The translations under genes and the position numbers were made by a program. A model generated the notes under the pieces. The model saw nothing but the letters and a program-made list of their open reading frames with translations, had not been told where the DNA came from and searched no databases. Positions 17,290 through 25,645 of a stretch of DNA of 64,000 nt are shown piece by piece. How positions within the stretch are numbered: the first letter of the stretch is position 1; every line of letters begins with the position of its first letter. Origin of the DNA: Caballeronia arvi (GTDB lineage: Bacteria > Pseudomonadota > Gammaproteobacteria > Burkholderiales > Burkholderiaceae); the NCBI RefSeq assembly GCF_001544695.2, contig NZ_FCOM02000006.1:1-64000 (forward strand). Reading direction: 5' to 3'.

Positions 17290-17311
17290 ACGCATATTTT
17301 TGGAGGAGACC

Positions 17312-17830
17312 ATGAAATCACTGCGCGCATCGAAAGCCGCGCTGTGTGCAGCGCTCGGCGCAGCCGTGTCGCTCGCGGTGTACGCCGCGGATCTGTCATC
17401 GGTGTCGGACTTCGGTCCGCCCGAGCCGGGCTTCGGCGGCGCGACGCAGGTGGCGCGGGTATCGCAGCAAGGCACGGCCAACCGTCTGAACGCCGTACAG
17501 GCCGGACAGAACGGCTTGATGGCGAATCAGATGGGCATCGCCAATGCGGCGGCAACGGCGCAGGCCGGTAACGACAACTGGACGGTGCTGCAGCAAAGCG
17601 GCGTCGCCAACCAGTACGCCGGCTATCAGGCGGGTCAGTACAACCGTTCGATTGCGGTGCAGAACGGCAGCGGTAACGAAGCAACGGTCACGCAGATCGG
17701 AAACTCGATGTCGTCGCAGGTGACGCAGCTCGGCGCCAACAACGAGATTTCCATCCTGCAGAACCGGAATGGCTCGGGACTGTCGGTCACGCAGACCGGC
17801 GGCGCGAGAGCGGCAGTTCTCATGAAGTAG
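17312..17830 (+). CDS. csgB: Minor curlin-repeat protein (CsgB-like nucleator)
   Basis: The 172-residue protein has a signal peptide (M-K-S-L-R-A-S-K-A-A-L-C ... V-Y-A-A-D) and about six to eight N/Q-rich curlin repeats, for example V-S-Q-Q-G-T-A-N-R-L-N and V-T-Q-I-G-N-S. The repeat ends with R-A-A-V-L-M-K, a basic tail that resembles nucleator curlins. The ATG at 17312 follows GGAGGAG by three bases; a TTG at 17300 is in frame but lies before that site. By position and size it is the likely surface nucleator for the long curlin that follows. The csgB name is by analogy. Confidence 0.8.
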   Translation: MKSLRASKAALCAALGAAVSLAVYAADLSSVSDFGPPEPGFGGATQVARVSQQGTANRLNAVQAGQNGLMANQMGIANAAATAQAGNDNWTVLQQSGVANQYAGYQAGQYNRSIAVQNGSGNEATVTQIGNSMSSQVTQLGANNEISILQNRNGSGLSVTQTGGARAAVLMK

Positions 17831-17895
17831 GCAGTATTCCTTCCCGGCGATGCCGGGGCGAGGAGACCGGAAAGGTGTGGTGGGTAGTGTGGATC

Positions 17896-17919
17896 GGACG
17901 ACAGCGGGGGCTGTCGTCC
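17896..17919 (+). promoter_or_regulatory. Perfect hairpin between the minor and major curlin genes
   Basis: GGACGACAGC (17896-17905) pairs fully with GCTGTCGTCC (17910-17919) around a GGGG loop. No T-tract follows. It may stabilise mRNA ends or partly terminate transcription, and so set the ratio of the two curlins. Confidence 0.5.
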
Positions 17920-17972
17920 ATTAGGGTAACTAATTGCTGTAGCCATAAAACTTCAATCGACGAGGCATAAAA

Positions 17973-19247
17973 ATGAAAGTCAAGGCAATCATCATCGCTA
18001 TGGGTCTGGCAGCACTGGCATCGACGTCGGCATTCGCTGATTCGAGCTTCGAAAGCGCAACGGTCAACCAGACCGGCAATGGCAACACGGCCGACGTGAC
18101 GCAGGCGAATTCGCACAATGACAAAGTCAACGTGAATCAATTCGCCGACGGCGCGAACGCTACCGTCAGCTCGGACGGTGGCAGCTACAACGTGACCGAC
18201 ATCAAGCAGACCGCGACCAGCAAGGGTTCGTCGGACCTGAGCGCGACCGTCACGCAGAAGCAGACGATCGGCGAAAAGACGACGATCACGCAAACCGGCA
18301 GCAAACTCACCGCGACGGTTTCGCAAACGTCGTCGATGTACGACACGGACACGGTCACGCAAGCCGGCAAGAATGCGTCGGCGACCATCACCCGCAACGG
18401 CTCGAGCTATAACACGGTCAACATCGACCAGGGCACGGGCAAGACCTCGGGCCCGACCGACGGCGCCAAGGCGACGGTCACGCAGACCAACACGGTTGCC
18501 AACACGGTCGACATTCTGCAAGGCAAGAACGCGGGTATCGCGACCGTCGATCAACGTGATGGCGGCTACAACCACGCGAAGATCGAGCAGACGGGCGGCG
18601 GTACGGACGGCAAGATCGAGCAATGGGCGGAAGTCGGCGACCATGCGTCGATCAAGCAAAGCGATGCAGCGCGTTCGCAGATTCATTCGGAGTACGGCGG
18701 CTACAACACGAACACGGTCGTGCAGAGCGGCGGCACCGCACCGCACTACGCTCAGATCAACCAGAGCCAGGCCAACAACGACACGACGACGATCATCCAG
18801 ACCGGCCCGCGATACAACGAAGGCTATGTCGACCAGATCCGTTCGTCGAACGACACGGCGTTCATGATCCAGATCGGCGACACCAACAAGGCAGCGGCGC
18901 GTCAGAACTACGGCAGCGACAACGTCGTCGTCGCAGCGCAAGTCGGCGGTCACAACAAGATGGATCTGACGCAGCAGGCCGCGTTCGAATCCACGCTGCT
19001 CGCAGGCCAGCTCGGCGGCTACAACGACATCAAGGCGTCGCAGTCGGGTACGAAGGAAGAGCTGACCATCGCGCAGATCGGCGACGGAAACGGTGCCAAC
19101 GCTTCGCAAGCGGGCTCGTACAACACGGCATCGATCACGCAGATCGGCCTCTTGAACACGGGCATGACGGCCCAGACCGGCGTGGGCAACGCGGCGGTCA
19201 TCAACCAGGGCGGCGCGTTCAACAAGGCGACCATCGTTCAGAAGTAA
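17973..19247 (+). CDS. csgA: Long major curlin-repeat amyloid protein (CsgA-like)
   Basis: The 424-residue protein has a signal peptide ending S-A-F-A-D. Beyond it the chain is made entirely of short strand-turn motifs with Gln or Ser at a fixed place and Gly/Asn in turns (V-N-Q-T-G-N-G-N, I-A-Q-I-G-D-G-N, I-T-Q-I-G-L-L-N). I count about 33 such strands, or roughly 16-17 two-strand repeats, against five in E. coli CsgA (151 aa). Mid-chain repeats are degenerate. It ends I-V-Q-K. The expected product is an extracellular amyloid fibre exported through CsgG. A Rho-independent terminator follows. Confidence 0.88.
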   Translation: MKVKAIIIAMGLAALASTSAFADSSFESATVNQTGNGNTADVTQANSHNDKVNVNQFADGANATVSSDGGSYNVTDIKQTATSKGSSDLSATVTQKQTIGEKTTITQTGSKLTATVSQTSSMYDTDTVTQAGKNASATITRNGSSYNTVNIDQGTGKTSGPTDGAKATVTQTNTVANTVDILQGKNAGIATVDQRDGGYNHAKIEQTGGGTDGKIEQWAEVGDHASIKQSDAARSQIHSEYGGYNTNTVVQSGGTAPHYAQINQSQANNDTTTIIQTGPRYNEGYVDQIRSSNDTAFMIQIGDTNKAAARQNYGSDNVVVAAQVGGHNKMDLTQQAAFESTLLAGQLGGYNDIKASQSGTKEELTIAQIGDGNGANASQAGSYNTASITQIGLLNTGMTAQTGVGNAAVINQGGAFNKATIVQK

Positions 19248-19270
19248 GAAACGACGAGATTTGAAGCTTT

Positions 19271-19315
19271 GCGGGCGGGAGCGGCTTTTCAGGGCTGCTC
19301 ACCGCCCGCTTTTTC
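19271..19315 (+). terminator. Rho-independent terminator of the curli operon
   Basis: GCGGGCGG (19271-19278) pairs with CCGCCCGC (19302-19309), followed by TTTTT-C-TT. It lies 24 bases beyond the major curlin stop. Confidence 0.8.
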
Positions 19316-19509
19316 TTGCAGTGCTTAATCGCTTAAATATCGATACACCTTCCTTTCGTAGCCGATGAGTCCGCAAGAATGACGTATCGTTCCGTTGCGG
19401 ACTGCATAAGATGCCTTGAGACAGCCGCGGTTTCGAGCCCGACCCGATCGACCGTTCGATAACACCACGTGCGTCGTTCCCGTCGCTTACTCTCAGGAGG
19501 GAGAGAATC

Positions 19510-20589
19510 ATGTGCAATCACATCGGGCATCACAGCGTTGCCTCGATCTACTGCATTCTGCCGCCGCATATGCTCAAGGAAATCGCGAAGAACGGCACGC
19601 CTCAGCAACGCTCGGTCGCCGTCGATACCTTGTCGACGGACCATACGTTCCGCCAGATCCGCTCGGTTCAGGCGGCGCTGCTCGCGCCGAAACGCGGCGG
19701 GTCCGTGACGCCTGTGCCCGCGGTTCCATCTGCACACCGAAGCATTTACACCGCCAATAACACCGAGACGCTCCCAGGCAAGCTCGTGAGATCCGAAGGC
19801 GCGCCGAAGTCGAAGGACGAGAGCGTCGACGAGGCCTATGACGGGCTCGGTGCGACCTTCGAGTTCTATCTGGAAATCTTCAATCGCAATTCGATCGACG
19901 ACGCGGGCATGCCATTGACCGGCACGGTGCATTACGGCGACCAGTACGACAACGCATTCTGGAATTCCCAGCAGATGGTGTTCGGCGACGGCGACGGCAC
20001 GCTGTTCAATCGCTTCACCGTCGCGCTCGACGTGATCGGGCATGAACTGACCCACGGCGTCACCGAGCATACGGCCGGGCTCGCCTACTCCGGTCAGGCC
20101 GGCGCGCTCAACGAATCCGTGTCCGACGTGTTCGGCTCGCTCATCAAGCAATACGCGCTGAAGCAGACAGCGGACAAGGCGGACTGGCTCATCGGAGCGG
20201 GACTGCTCGCGAGCGGCGTGAAAGGCGTCGCGCTGCGGTCCATGAAAGAGCCCGGAACCGCCTACGATGATCCCGTGCTGGGCAAAGACCCACAGCCGGC
20301 AGACATGGCCCATTACGTGAATACGTCGCAGGATAATCATGGCGTTCACATCAACTCGGGCATTCCGAACCGCGCGTTCTGTCTGGCGGCGCTCGACATC
20401 GGCGGCTATGCGTGGGAGAAAGCCGGACGGGTCTGGTACGAGACGCTGAACGATTCGCACATCAAGCCGACCGCCAACTTCAAGACCTTCGCGCGGCTCA
20501 CGGTGTCCAATGCCAATCGCCTCTATGGTGCCGGCAGCGCCGAGTCGAAAGCGGTCAGCAAAGCCTGGAAGACGGTTGGTGTACTGTGA
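19510..20589 (+). CDS. Protealysin-like M4 metalloprotease
   Basis: The 359-residue protein belongs to the thermolysin family. The zinc site is H178-E179-L-T-H182, and the third ligand Glu202 is in N-E-S-V-S-D. The later active-site His lies in G-V-H-I-N-S-G-I-P-N-R-A-F. There is no signal peptide; instead a short propeptide carries the C-I-L-P-P-H-M-L motif seen in protealysin-like proteases, where it keeps the enzyme latent. GGAGGGAGAG lies just before the ATG. The last codons overlap a GTG that could start the adjoining inhibitor gene. Such enzymes have been linked to cleavage of host cytoskeleton or of bacterial targets. Confidence 0.92.
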   Translation: MCNHIGHHSVASIYCILPPHMLKEIAKNGTPQQRSVAVDTLSTDHTFRQIRSVQAALLAPKRGGSVTPVPAVPSAHRSIYTANNTETLPGKLVRSEGAPKSKDESVDEAYDGLGATFEFYLEIFNRNSIDDAGMPLTGTVHYGDQYDNAFWNSQQMVFGDGDGTLFNRFTVALDVIGHELTHGVTEHTAGLAYSGQAGALNESVSDVFGSLIKQYALKQTADKADWLIGAGLLASGVKGVALRSMKEPGTAYDDPVLGKDPQPADMAHYVNTSQDNHGVHINSGIPNRAFCLAALDIGGYAWEKAGRVWYETLNDSHIKPTANFKTFARLTVSNANRLYGAGSAESKAVSKAWKTVGVL

Positions 20590-20693
20590 GTCGGGCGACA
20601 GGCTTGCGGGCCCGCCAACTGGCCGGGCTCGCATTGGCCTGTCTCGTTGTGGTGGACTGTACGACGAATAGCGCGCAGAAGAAGGAGCGGCCG

Positions 20694-20999
20694 ATGCAAG
20701 CGGAACTGTTCATCGACGGAGGCGTGGGCTTCTTTCCCGGTCTCGCGCGGCCAGTCGTGCTCGACGGGAACGATCTGTCGGCCGAAGAACGCGACGAGCT
20801 TTCGCGGCTCGTGTCCGCGGCCCGCGCGGAGCCTGCCGCCGCGCGAGGAGCGGCATCGAAGCCGGTGCCCGACGGGCGGACTTATCGCATTCGCATCACG
20901 TCGCCGGACGGAACGAACGAGTTGAAGAGCGCCGATCCTTCCATTCCGCCCGCGTTTTCAGCGCTGATGGCGTTCATCAAACAGCGTGGGCATCGTTGA
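20694..20999 (+). CDS. Emfourin-type protealysin inhibitor
   Basis: The 101-residue form starts M-Q-A-E-L-F-I-D-G-G-V-G-F-F-P-G. It shows the emfourin pattern: an N-terminal Gly-Gly strand, then D-L-S-A-E-E-R-D-E-L-S-R-L-V-S-A-A, then a Y-R-I-R-I-T strand and a final helix. In Serratia the gene after protealysin encodes emfourin, a tight inhibitor of that protease. The ATG has AGAAGGAG six bases upstream. The frame is open back to GTG 20586, which overlaps the protease stop (GTGA) and would add a 36-residue hydrophobic N-terminus. The two starts could give two forms of the inhibitor. Confidence 0.78.
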   Translation: MQAELFIDGGVGFFPGLARPVVLDGNDLSAEERDELSRLVSAARAEPAAARGAASKPVPDGRTYRIRITSPDGTNELKSADPSIPPAFSALMAFIKQRGHR

Positions 21000-21028
21000 G
21001 CGCTAGTTATGCTGCCGCCGTGGTTCAA

Positions 21029-22111
21029 TCAAGGCGAAACCTGCCTGAAAAATCGGACGATCTCCCTGGTGGCACTCGGACCGCGCAGGTCGGTGTACGT
21101 GCCGTCCGGATGCCCGCCCGACCATGCGTGATCGAGGCCATGAATCAGCCACTGCTCGCCGACGAGCGCCCCACGCTGGTCGCGAAAGACTCGCCGGGTG
21201 TACGCATGAAGCGTCGCTTCGGGATCGATGCGCATCGAGTCAGCCGGTTCGTCGCAGCCGACATCGCCATATAACATCTGGTTCATCGCCACGATCTGAT
21301 CGCCATTGCGCGGATGCACCGTGTCGTCGGCATCGCCGTGAAAGACGATCAAGGGCACCGTGCGCTGCGTCTGCCCTTCCGGGAACAGTTCGGGCAAGCG
21401 GATTTTTCCCTTCCCGTCGTTCATTGCGCACAGGGCCGAAAGTTGCTCGTCGGCGACCCCGAATGCTATGCCCGAGTGAATCGCGGCAGCGGCATAGAGT
21501 TCCGGATGCGTCACCGCGAGATTGACGGCCATCGCGCCGCCCGCCGACATTCCGGCGACATAGACGCGCGCGCCATCGACGTTATACGTCTCCATGACGT
21601 GCCTCGTGAGTGCCGCAATAGTCGCCGTCTCTCCATACTCGCGCGTCTGGTTCGCAGGCCGAAACCAGTTCCAGCAACGCAGCGGATTGGCGCTTTCCGA
21701 CTGTTCCGGGTAGACGACGATATAGCCCTCGTCTTCGGCCACATCATTCATGCCGGTTCCAGCAGCGAAATCGTCGGGGTCCTGCTGCGCGCCGTGCAGC
21801 ATGACGATCAGCGGCAGCGGCTGACCACAGTAACTGCTCGGGATGAAGATCTTGAAGCATTGCGTGTCATCCCCGGCATCGAAGCGCTGGCTGAGCCACT
21901 GCTGTGATCCCGTCGACACAAATCTTTCCTCGAGCCGCGCAGCCGTGCGCTTCTCGAAGGCTTCTTCCGCTTCTTCGACTCGCTGTCGATCGACGGGATG
22001 TGCGACCGCAGTCTCCGTATCGCCGATGAATTGGGCGCCGGAACTGAGCGGCGCGTATCCGAAGAGTGACCAAAAAGTGTTCGCCGGGCCGAACGGGTCA
22101 AAAATGTTCAT
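21029..22111 (-). CDS. PHB depolymerase-family esterase (alpha/beta hydrolase)
   Basis: The 360-residue protein has the esterase_phb layout: V-M-L-H-G-A-Q-Q-D-P-D-D-F near 103, lipase box G-M-S-A-G-G with catalytic Ser189, an Asp in F-H-G-D-A-D-D-T-V-H, and His in G-L-D-H-A-W-S-G-G. No signal peptide is seen, so it may act inside the cell, for instance on polyhydroxybutyrate granules or on feruloyl-type esters; the family is broad. The start at 22111 has GGGA about six bases upstream; an extension to 22192 lacks a ribosome site. An N-terminal helix of about 60 residues precedes the hydrolase domain. Confidence 0.85.
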   Translation of the reverse strand: MNIFDPFGPANTFWSLFGYAPLSSGAQFIGDTETAVAHPVDRQRVEEAEEAFEKRTAARLEERFVSTGSQQWLSQRFDAGDDTQCFKIFIPSSYCGQPLPLIVMLHGAQQDPDDFAAGTGMNDVAEDEGYIVVYPEQSESANPLRCWNWFRPANQTREYGETATIAALTRHVMETYNVDGARVYVAGMSAGGAMAVNLAVTHPELYAAAAIHSGIAFGVADEQLSALCAMNDGKGKIRLPELFPEGQTQRTVPLIVFHGDADDTVHPRNGDQIVAMNQMLYGDVGCDEPADSMRIDPEATLHAYTRRVFRDQRGALVGEQWLIHGLDHAWSGGHPDGTYTDLRGPSATREIVRFFRQVSP

Positions 22112-22443
22112 CTGTTTCCCATTGGTAGTGAAGCAGTGCCCAATGACAGGCGATAAAAGGTCTCGAGTCCCCGACTCGGGCAAAGGTCTCACACGGTCCG
22201 CGATGTAACGGTGCGCATAGCCACATTTGAAGACCGGGCGATGCCTGTAATGGCAAGTGGCGTGCCAACCCTGCGCTGACGATCTGGCTGTCGCAGGACT
22301 GAACGCTGCCGCCGATGATCCCGGACGATAAAGTCAGTCGTAACCGCCTCGCGCAACTTTCTGCTTGTGCGTAGCTTTTCGTGGACGAGGGAAGACTAAA
22401 AAAACGCCGACTCGTTGGTCGGCGTAAATGTCTCTTCGAGGTA
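22112..22443. other. Non-coding stretch between esterase and aconitase-X genes
   Basis: About 330 bases upstream of the esterase and downstream of the aconitase-X gene, both on the minus strand. Apart from the terminator at 22397-22425, it holds no frame or repeat I can support. The esterase promoter should lie here. Confidence 0.5.
22397..22425 (-). terminator. Rho-independent terminator of the aconitase-X gene
   Basis: On the minus strand ACGCCGAC (22425-22418) pairs with GTCGGCGT (22411-22404) and is followed by a T-run (A-rich on the plus strand, 22397-22404). It lies 18 bases beyond the stop of the minus-strand gene. Confidence 0.8.
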
Positions 22444-24210
22444 TCAGGAGAGCCACATCGGCAGCTTCGCATCCCGACGCCCCGTGCAGGCGACTTCGAC
22501 GCAATCGGCGAGGCTGCCGAAACGCACTCGCCTGCCGACCAGACCCGGCGCGTAGTGCGCGTACTTTCCGGAGTTCGTCATCAACGTGGATGTCTTCTCG
22601 GGGATCACCGGTTCACCCAGCATGCACCAACAGGTGTCCGTGATCAGCGTTGCACCAAATTCGCGCAGTACGTCCAGATAACCCGCTTCGTTCGCCTGTT
22701 CATTGATCTGACGTCCCATCGTCACGACCACCTCGGTATCGGGGGACTTCTCGCGGCCGGTGCACAACTCGGCCAGGCGTTGACACTCGGTGATGGAAAA
22801 GTGCGGATTGCCGAGGGAGATGAGCTGCACGGCTTCTTCGGGCGAGCTATCGAGTTCACGCCACGCACGAACGAGATCGCTCCGGTGCACGGTGATCCGT
22901 CGACGCGGAACGTCCCCTCCCGATGCCGCTCCGACGCTCGGCGCTTCGGGCGTGATGCCGACGATGTGGAACATCGGAGCCGCTGACGTCGTGGCGAAGG
23001 CGGCGCTGAACGCCTTCAGATCGTCCAGACTGGGCGCTGCCTCCTCGAGGCCGCATATCACGGGGATTTCCGTGGTCGCCAGCAAACCAGCGTGATAGCC
23101 CAGCAAGGGATAGAACGCGTCATCCGCTCCTTCGGGTTTCTGCACGTCCAGTCGGAGCGTGGCCTTTCGCCCATCATCGACATGACTGCCGGTGAGCGGC
23201 GCGCGACCCGTCAGGGCAATGCAGATGTCCAGGTAATCGGGATATTTCTGCGTCCGCGCTCCCAGCACGCTGTTCGCGAACACCACGGCATTCGACTCGG
23301 CCCATACGATCTGTTCGCCAAAAGCCGGCTTGGTATCGAGGAGGTAAGGCGCACACGTGAAACTGACCTTCGCGCCCATCTGCAGGTACGCATCGCCCAA
23401 AGCGCTCGCGGGTTCACCGAGCGTCGGATCGATGCCCAGTTCCCTCCATCTTCGCTGGTCCACGGAGATCGAATTGAGCGTGGTCGGGACACGTACCTTT
23501 GCGCCCCAGTTCACCAACTGGCGTGCAAAGCGAAGACTTGCGTGCCCGGTGTAGATGCAGCCATCGATATGGGCTTGCTTTACATCGATCAGTTCGCGAG
23601 CGCCTTGCAGCTGCGCCACTTTCAGGATCAGCTGCATTGCGACCTGAGCGGCCTTGCCATGCTGCCCTTGCAGCGTTTCACGGTCTTCTGCGCTAAGCGC
23701 GATGCGATCGTCCGGAACTGACGTGGAAGCCGTGACCGCTGAAGGGCGTGACCATGCGGACGAAGGATGGTCGGCGAGCAAAGTCACCGTTCCTTCCTCC
23801 ATCCTCACTCCAGGCACGCCTTCCAACTGTGCGAAGGCTTCCTGACCAATCGAGAGCACAGGAAACGACTTGCCGAAGATCACTTGAGCGACCAGCACGC
23901 CGAGCGTCAGTATTTCGTCCGGTTCGGCGAGGATTAGTCCCGCGGGCGCGTGTCCATTCAGTATGAGTTCGAGCATCACGCTGCTGCCCGTGCATGAGCC
24001 TCGGCCGCTGGGAATGGCAAGGACCTTGCCGTCTATGAACGCTCCGCTCAACGGGTGGTGCCGATCGATGACTTCTCCCGTAAAAGGTTCTACTCCGCCC
24101 CAGAAGCTCAGCCCGACCGTCGAATAGACGAGATCCGATTGCGCGCTGCCCCCGACGAGACTGCGGCCTTCGATCTGCCTCGCGGTATCGAGTTCATAGT
24201 TCGAAAACAT
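22444..24210 (-). CDS. Aconitase X (fused swivel + catalytic), probable cis-3-hydroxy-L-proline dehydratase
   Basis: The 588-residue protein fuses the AcnX swivel domain (1-140; S-G-R-G-S-C-T-G-S-S-V-M-L-E-L) to the AcnX catalytic domain, which has the Fe-S-type cysteine segments (V-S-F-T-C-A-P-Y-L and I-T-D-T-C-W-C-M). Bacterial fused AcnX enzymes have been shown to dehydrate cis-3-hydroxy-L-proline to 1-pyrroline-2-carboxylate. The alternative, mevalonate-5-phosphate dehydratase, is archaeal and usually split. The surrounding imino-acid genes support the first. The start at 24210 was chosen because the extension upstream crosses the operator at 24249-24264. It faces away from the DapA-family gene. 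Confidence 0.83.
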   Translation of the reverse strand: MFSNYELDTARQIEGRSLVGGSAQSDLVYSTVGLSFWGGVEPFTGEVIDRHHPLSGAFIDGKVLAIPSGRGSCTGSSVMLELILNGHAPAGLILAEPDEILTLGVLVAQVIFGKSFPVLSIGQEAFAQLEGVPGVRMEEGTVTLLADHPSSAWSRPSAVTASTSVPDDRIALSAEDRETLQGQHGKAAQVAMQLILKVAQLQGARELIDVKQAHIDGCIYTGHASLRFARQLVNWGAKVRVPTTLNSISVDQRRWRELGIDPTLGEPASALGDAYLQMGAKVSFTCAPYLLDTKPAFGEQIVWAESNAVVFANSVLGARTQKYPDYLDICIALTGRAPLTGSHVDDGRKATLRLDVQKPEGADDAFYPLLGYHAGLLATTEIPVICGLEEAAPSLDDLKAFSAAFATTSAAPMFHIVGITPEAPSVGAASGGDVPRRRITVHRSDLVRAWRELDSSPEEAVQLISLGNPHFSITECQRLAELCTGREKSPDTEVVVTMGRQINEQANEAGYLDVLREFGATLITDTCWCMLGEPVIPEKTSTLMTNSGKYAHYAPGLVGRRVRFGSLADCVEVACTGRRDAKLPMWLS

Positions 24211-24248
24211 GTGTACGCCTTTTTGATGTGAGACAGTATAAATCGCAA

Positions 24249-24264
24249 TTTGTATAAAATATTC
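24249..24264 (-). promoter_or_regulatory. GntR-type operator site 1 (aconitase-X promoter)
   Basis: TTTGTATAAAATATTC, identical over 16 bases to 24384-24399. It lies 38 bases before the aconitase-X ATG. The core dyad is an AATATT-type arm on each side of TATA. GntR-1 is the likely binder, by inference. Confidence 0.6.
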
Positions 24265-24383
24265 CACACTGACGAGGCTGTCAACCGGGACACTTAGCCG
24301 GCAACGCAAATCCTCCATGAACGCCAAAACCCTTTCACAGCATGGATTTTGACCGCTTAGTACTAACCCCAAGCAATTTTCAT

Positions 24384-24399
24384 TTTGTATAAAATATTC
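24384..24399 (+). promoter_or_regulatory. GntR-type operator site 2 (DapA-family gene promoter)
   Basis: A second exact copy of TTTGTATAAAATATTC, 130 bases before the DapA-family ATG, in the same divergent intergenic region as site 1. Confidence 0.6.
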
Positions 24400-24529
24400 G
24401 CTTGAGTTAAGATTCTTCCGTGGGATGACCAGCGTGACGAGTCCCCGCCTTCTCTGCTGACCACGGTGCCTGTGTGTAGCCTCGTACCACGGCTTCCGAA
24501 CCCTCTAACGAATGTTTGAAGGAAACACG

Positions 24530-25474
24530 ATGAGCGACAACATCTTCACTGGCACCATCCCCGCCCTCATGACGCCTTGCACGGCCGACCGCGCCCCCGA
24601 CTACGACGCACTCGTCAAGAAGGGCCGCGAACTGGTCGACATCGGCATGAGCGCGGTGGTCTACTGCGGCTCGATGGGCGATTGGCCTCTCCTCACCGAA
24701 GCACAGCGTCAGGAAGGCGTCGCGCGTCTGGTGGCCGCTGGCATCCCGACGATCGTCGGCACGGGCGCGGTCAACTCGAAGGAAGCGGTCTCTCACGCAG
24801 CACACGCGGCCAAGGTCGGCGCGAGCGGCCTGATGGTGATTCCGCGCGTGCTGTCGCGCGGCGCTTCGCCGGCTGCGCAGAAGGCACACTTCGCCGCGAT
24901 CCTCGAAGCTGCACCGGCCCTGCCCGCCGTTATCTACAACAGCCCGTACTACGGCTTCGCGACGCGCGCCGATCTGTTCTTTGAACTGCGCGCGAAATAT
25001 TCCAACCTGATCGGCTTCAAGGAGTTCGGCGGTGCCGCGGACATGCGTTACGCTGCCGAGAACATCACCAGCCAGGACGACGAAGTCACGCTGATGGCCG
25101 GCGTCGACACGCAGGTATTCCACGGCTTCGTCAACTGCGGCGCTACCGGCGCCATCACCGGCATCGGCAATGCATTGCCGCGTGAAGTGCTGCAACTGGT
25201 CGAACTGTGCCGCAAGGCCGCCAAGGGCGATGTGACTGCACGCCGTCAGGCGCGCGAGCTCGAGTCGGCGCTGGCCGTGCTCTCGTCGTTCGACGAAGGA
25301 ACCGATCTGGTGCTGTACTACAAGTATCTGATGGTCCTCAACGGCGACAAGGAATACACGCTCCACTTCTACGAAACGGACGTGCTCAGCGATGCCCAGC
25401 GTCGCTATGCCGAAACCCAGTACGCGTTGTTCCGCAACTGGTACGCGAGCTGGTCGAAAGAGGTCAATGCGTAA
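24530..25474 (+). CDS. DapA/NAL-family enzyme, possible 1-pyrroline-4-hydroxy-2-carboxylate deaminase
   Basis: The 314-residue TIM-barrel protein has the Schiff-base lysine Lys164 (G-F-K-E-F-G-G) and the active-site tyrosine Tyr136 (V-I-Y-N-S-P-Y-Y). The usual G-T-T-G-E is replaced by G-S-M-G-D-W-P-L-L. That variant is typical of family members found in hydroxyproline clusters, where the enzyme deaminates and dehydrates 1-pyrroline-4-hydroxy-2-carboxylate to 2-oxoglutarate semialdehyde. AAGGA lies seven bases before ATG 24530. The next pathway enzyme (semialdehyde dehydrogenase) is not in this window, so the exact reaction stays open. Confidence 0.78.
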   Translation: MSDNIFTGTIPALMTPCTADRAPDYDALVKKGRELVDIGMSAVVYCGSMGDWPLLTEAQRQEGVARLVAAGIPTIVGTGAVNSKEAVSHAAHAAKVGASGLMVIPRVLSRGASPAAQKAHFAAILEAAPALPAVIYNSPYYGFATRADLFFELRAKYSNLIGFKEFGGAADMRYAAENITSQDDEVTLMAGVDTQVFHGFVNCGATGAITGIGNALPREVLQLVELCRKAAKGDVTARRQARELESALAVLSSFDEGTDLVLYYKYLMVLNGDKEYTLHFYETDVLSDAQRRYAETQYALFRNWYASWSKEVNA

Positions 25475-25576
25475 GGGTTGAACCACTGAGTTGTCTTGCG
25501 GCCAGCGAAAGCTGGCCGCTTTGCTTTCGAGCTTGGCAATCGTTTGAATCCGGGCGGGTCTTTCATCGAATCAACT

Positions 25577-25619
25577 AAAAAAGGAGCGGTCGCTTTTACG
25601 ACTGCTCCTTTTCTTTTTC
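25577..25619. terminator. Bidirectional terminator between the DapA-family and enolase-superfamily genes
   Basis: GGAGCGGTCG (25583-25592) pairs with CGACTGCTCC (25599-25608) with one G-T pair. A-rich bases lie to the left and TTTTCTTTTTC to the right, so it can serve both convergent genes. Confidence 0.8.
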
Positions 25620-25645
25620 AACTTTGTCAAGCCGCATACGCCCAC

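Noticed and set aside
17973-19247. The repetitive major curlin gene as a CRISPR-like or satellite repeat
   Set aside because: Repeats are degenerate at DNA level, in frame throughout, and encode curlin strand motifs behind a signal peptide.
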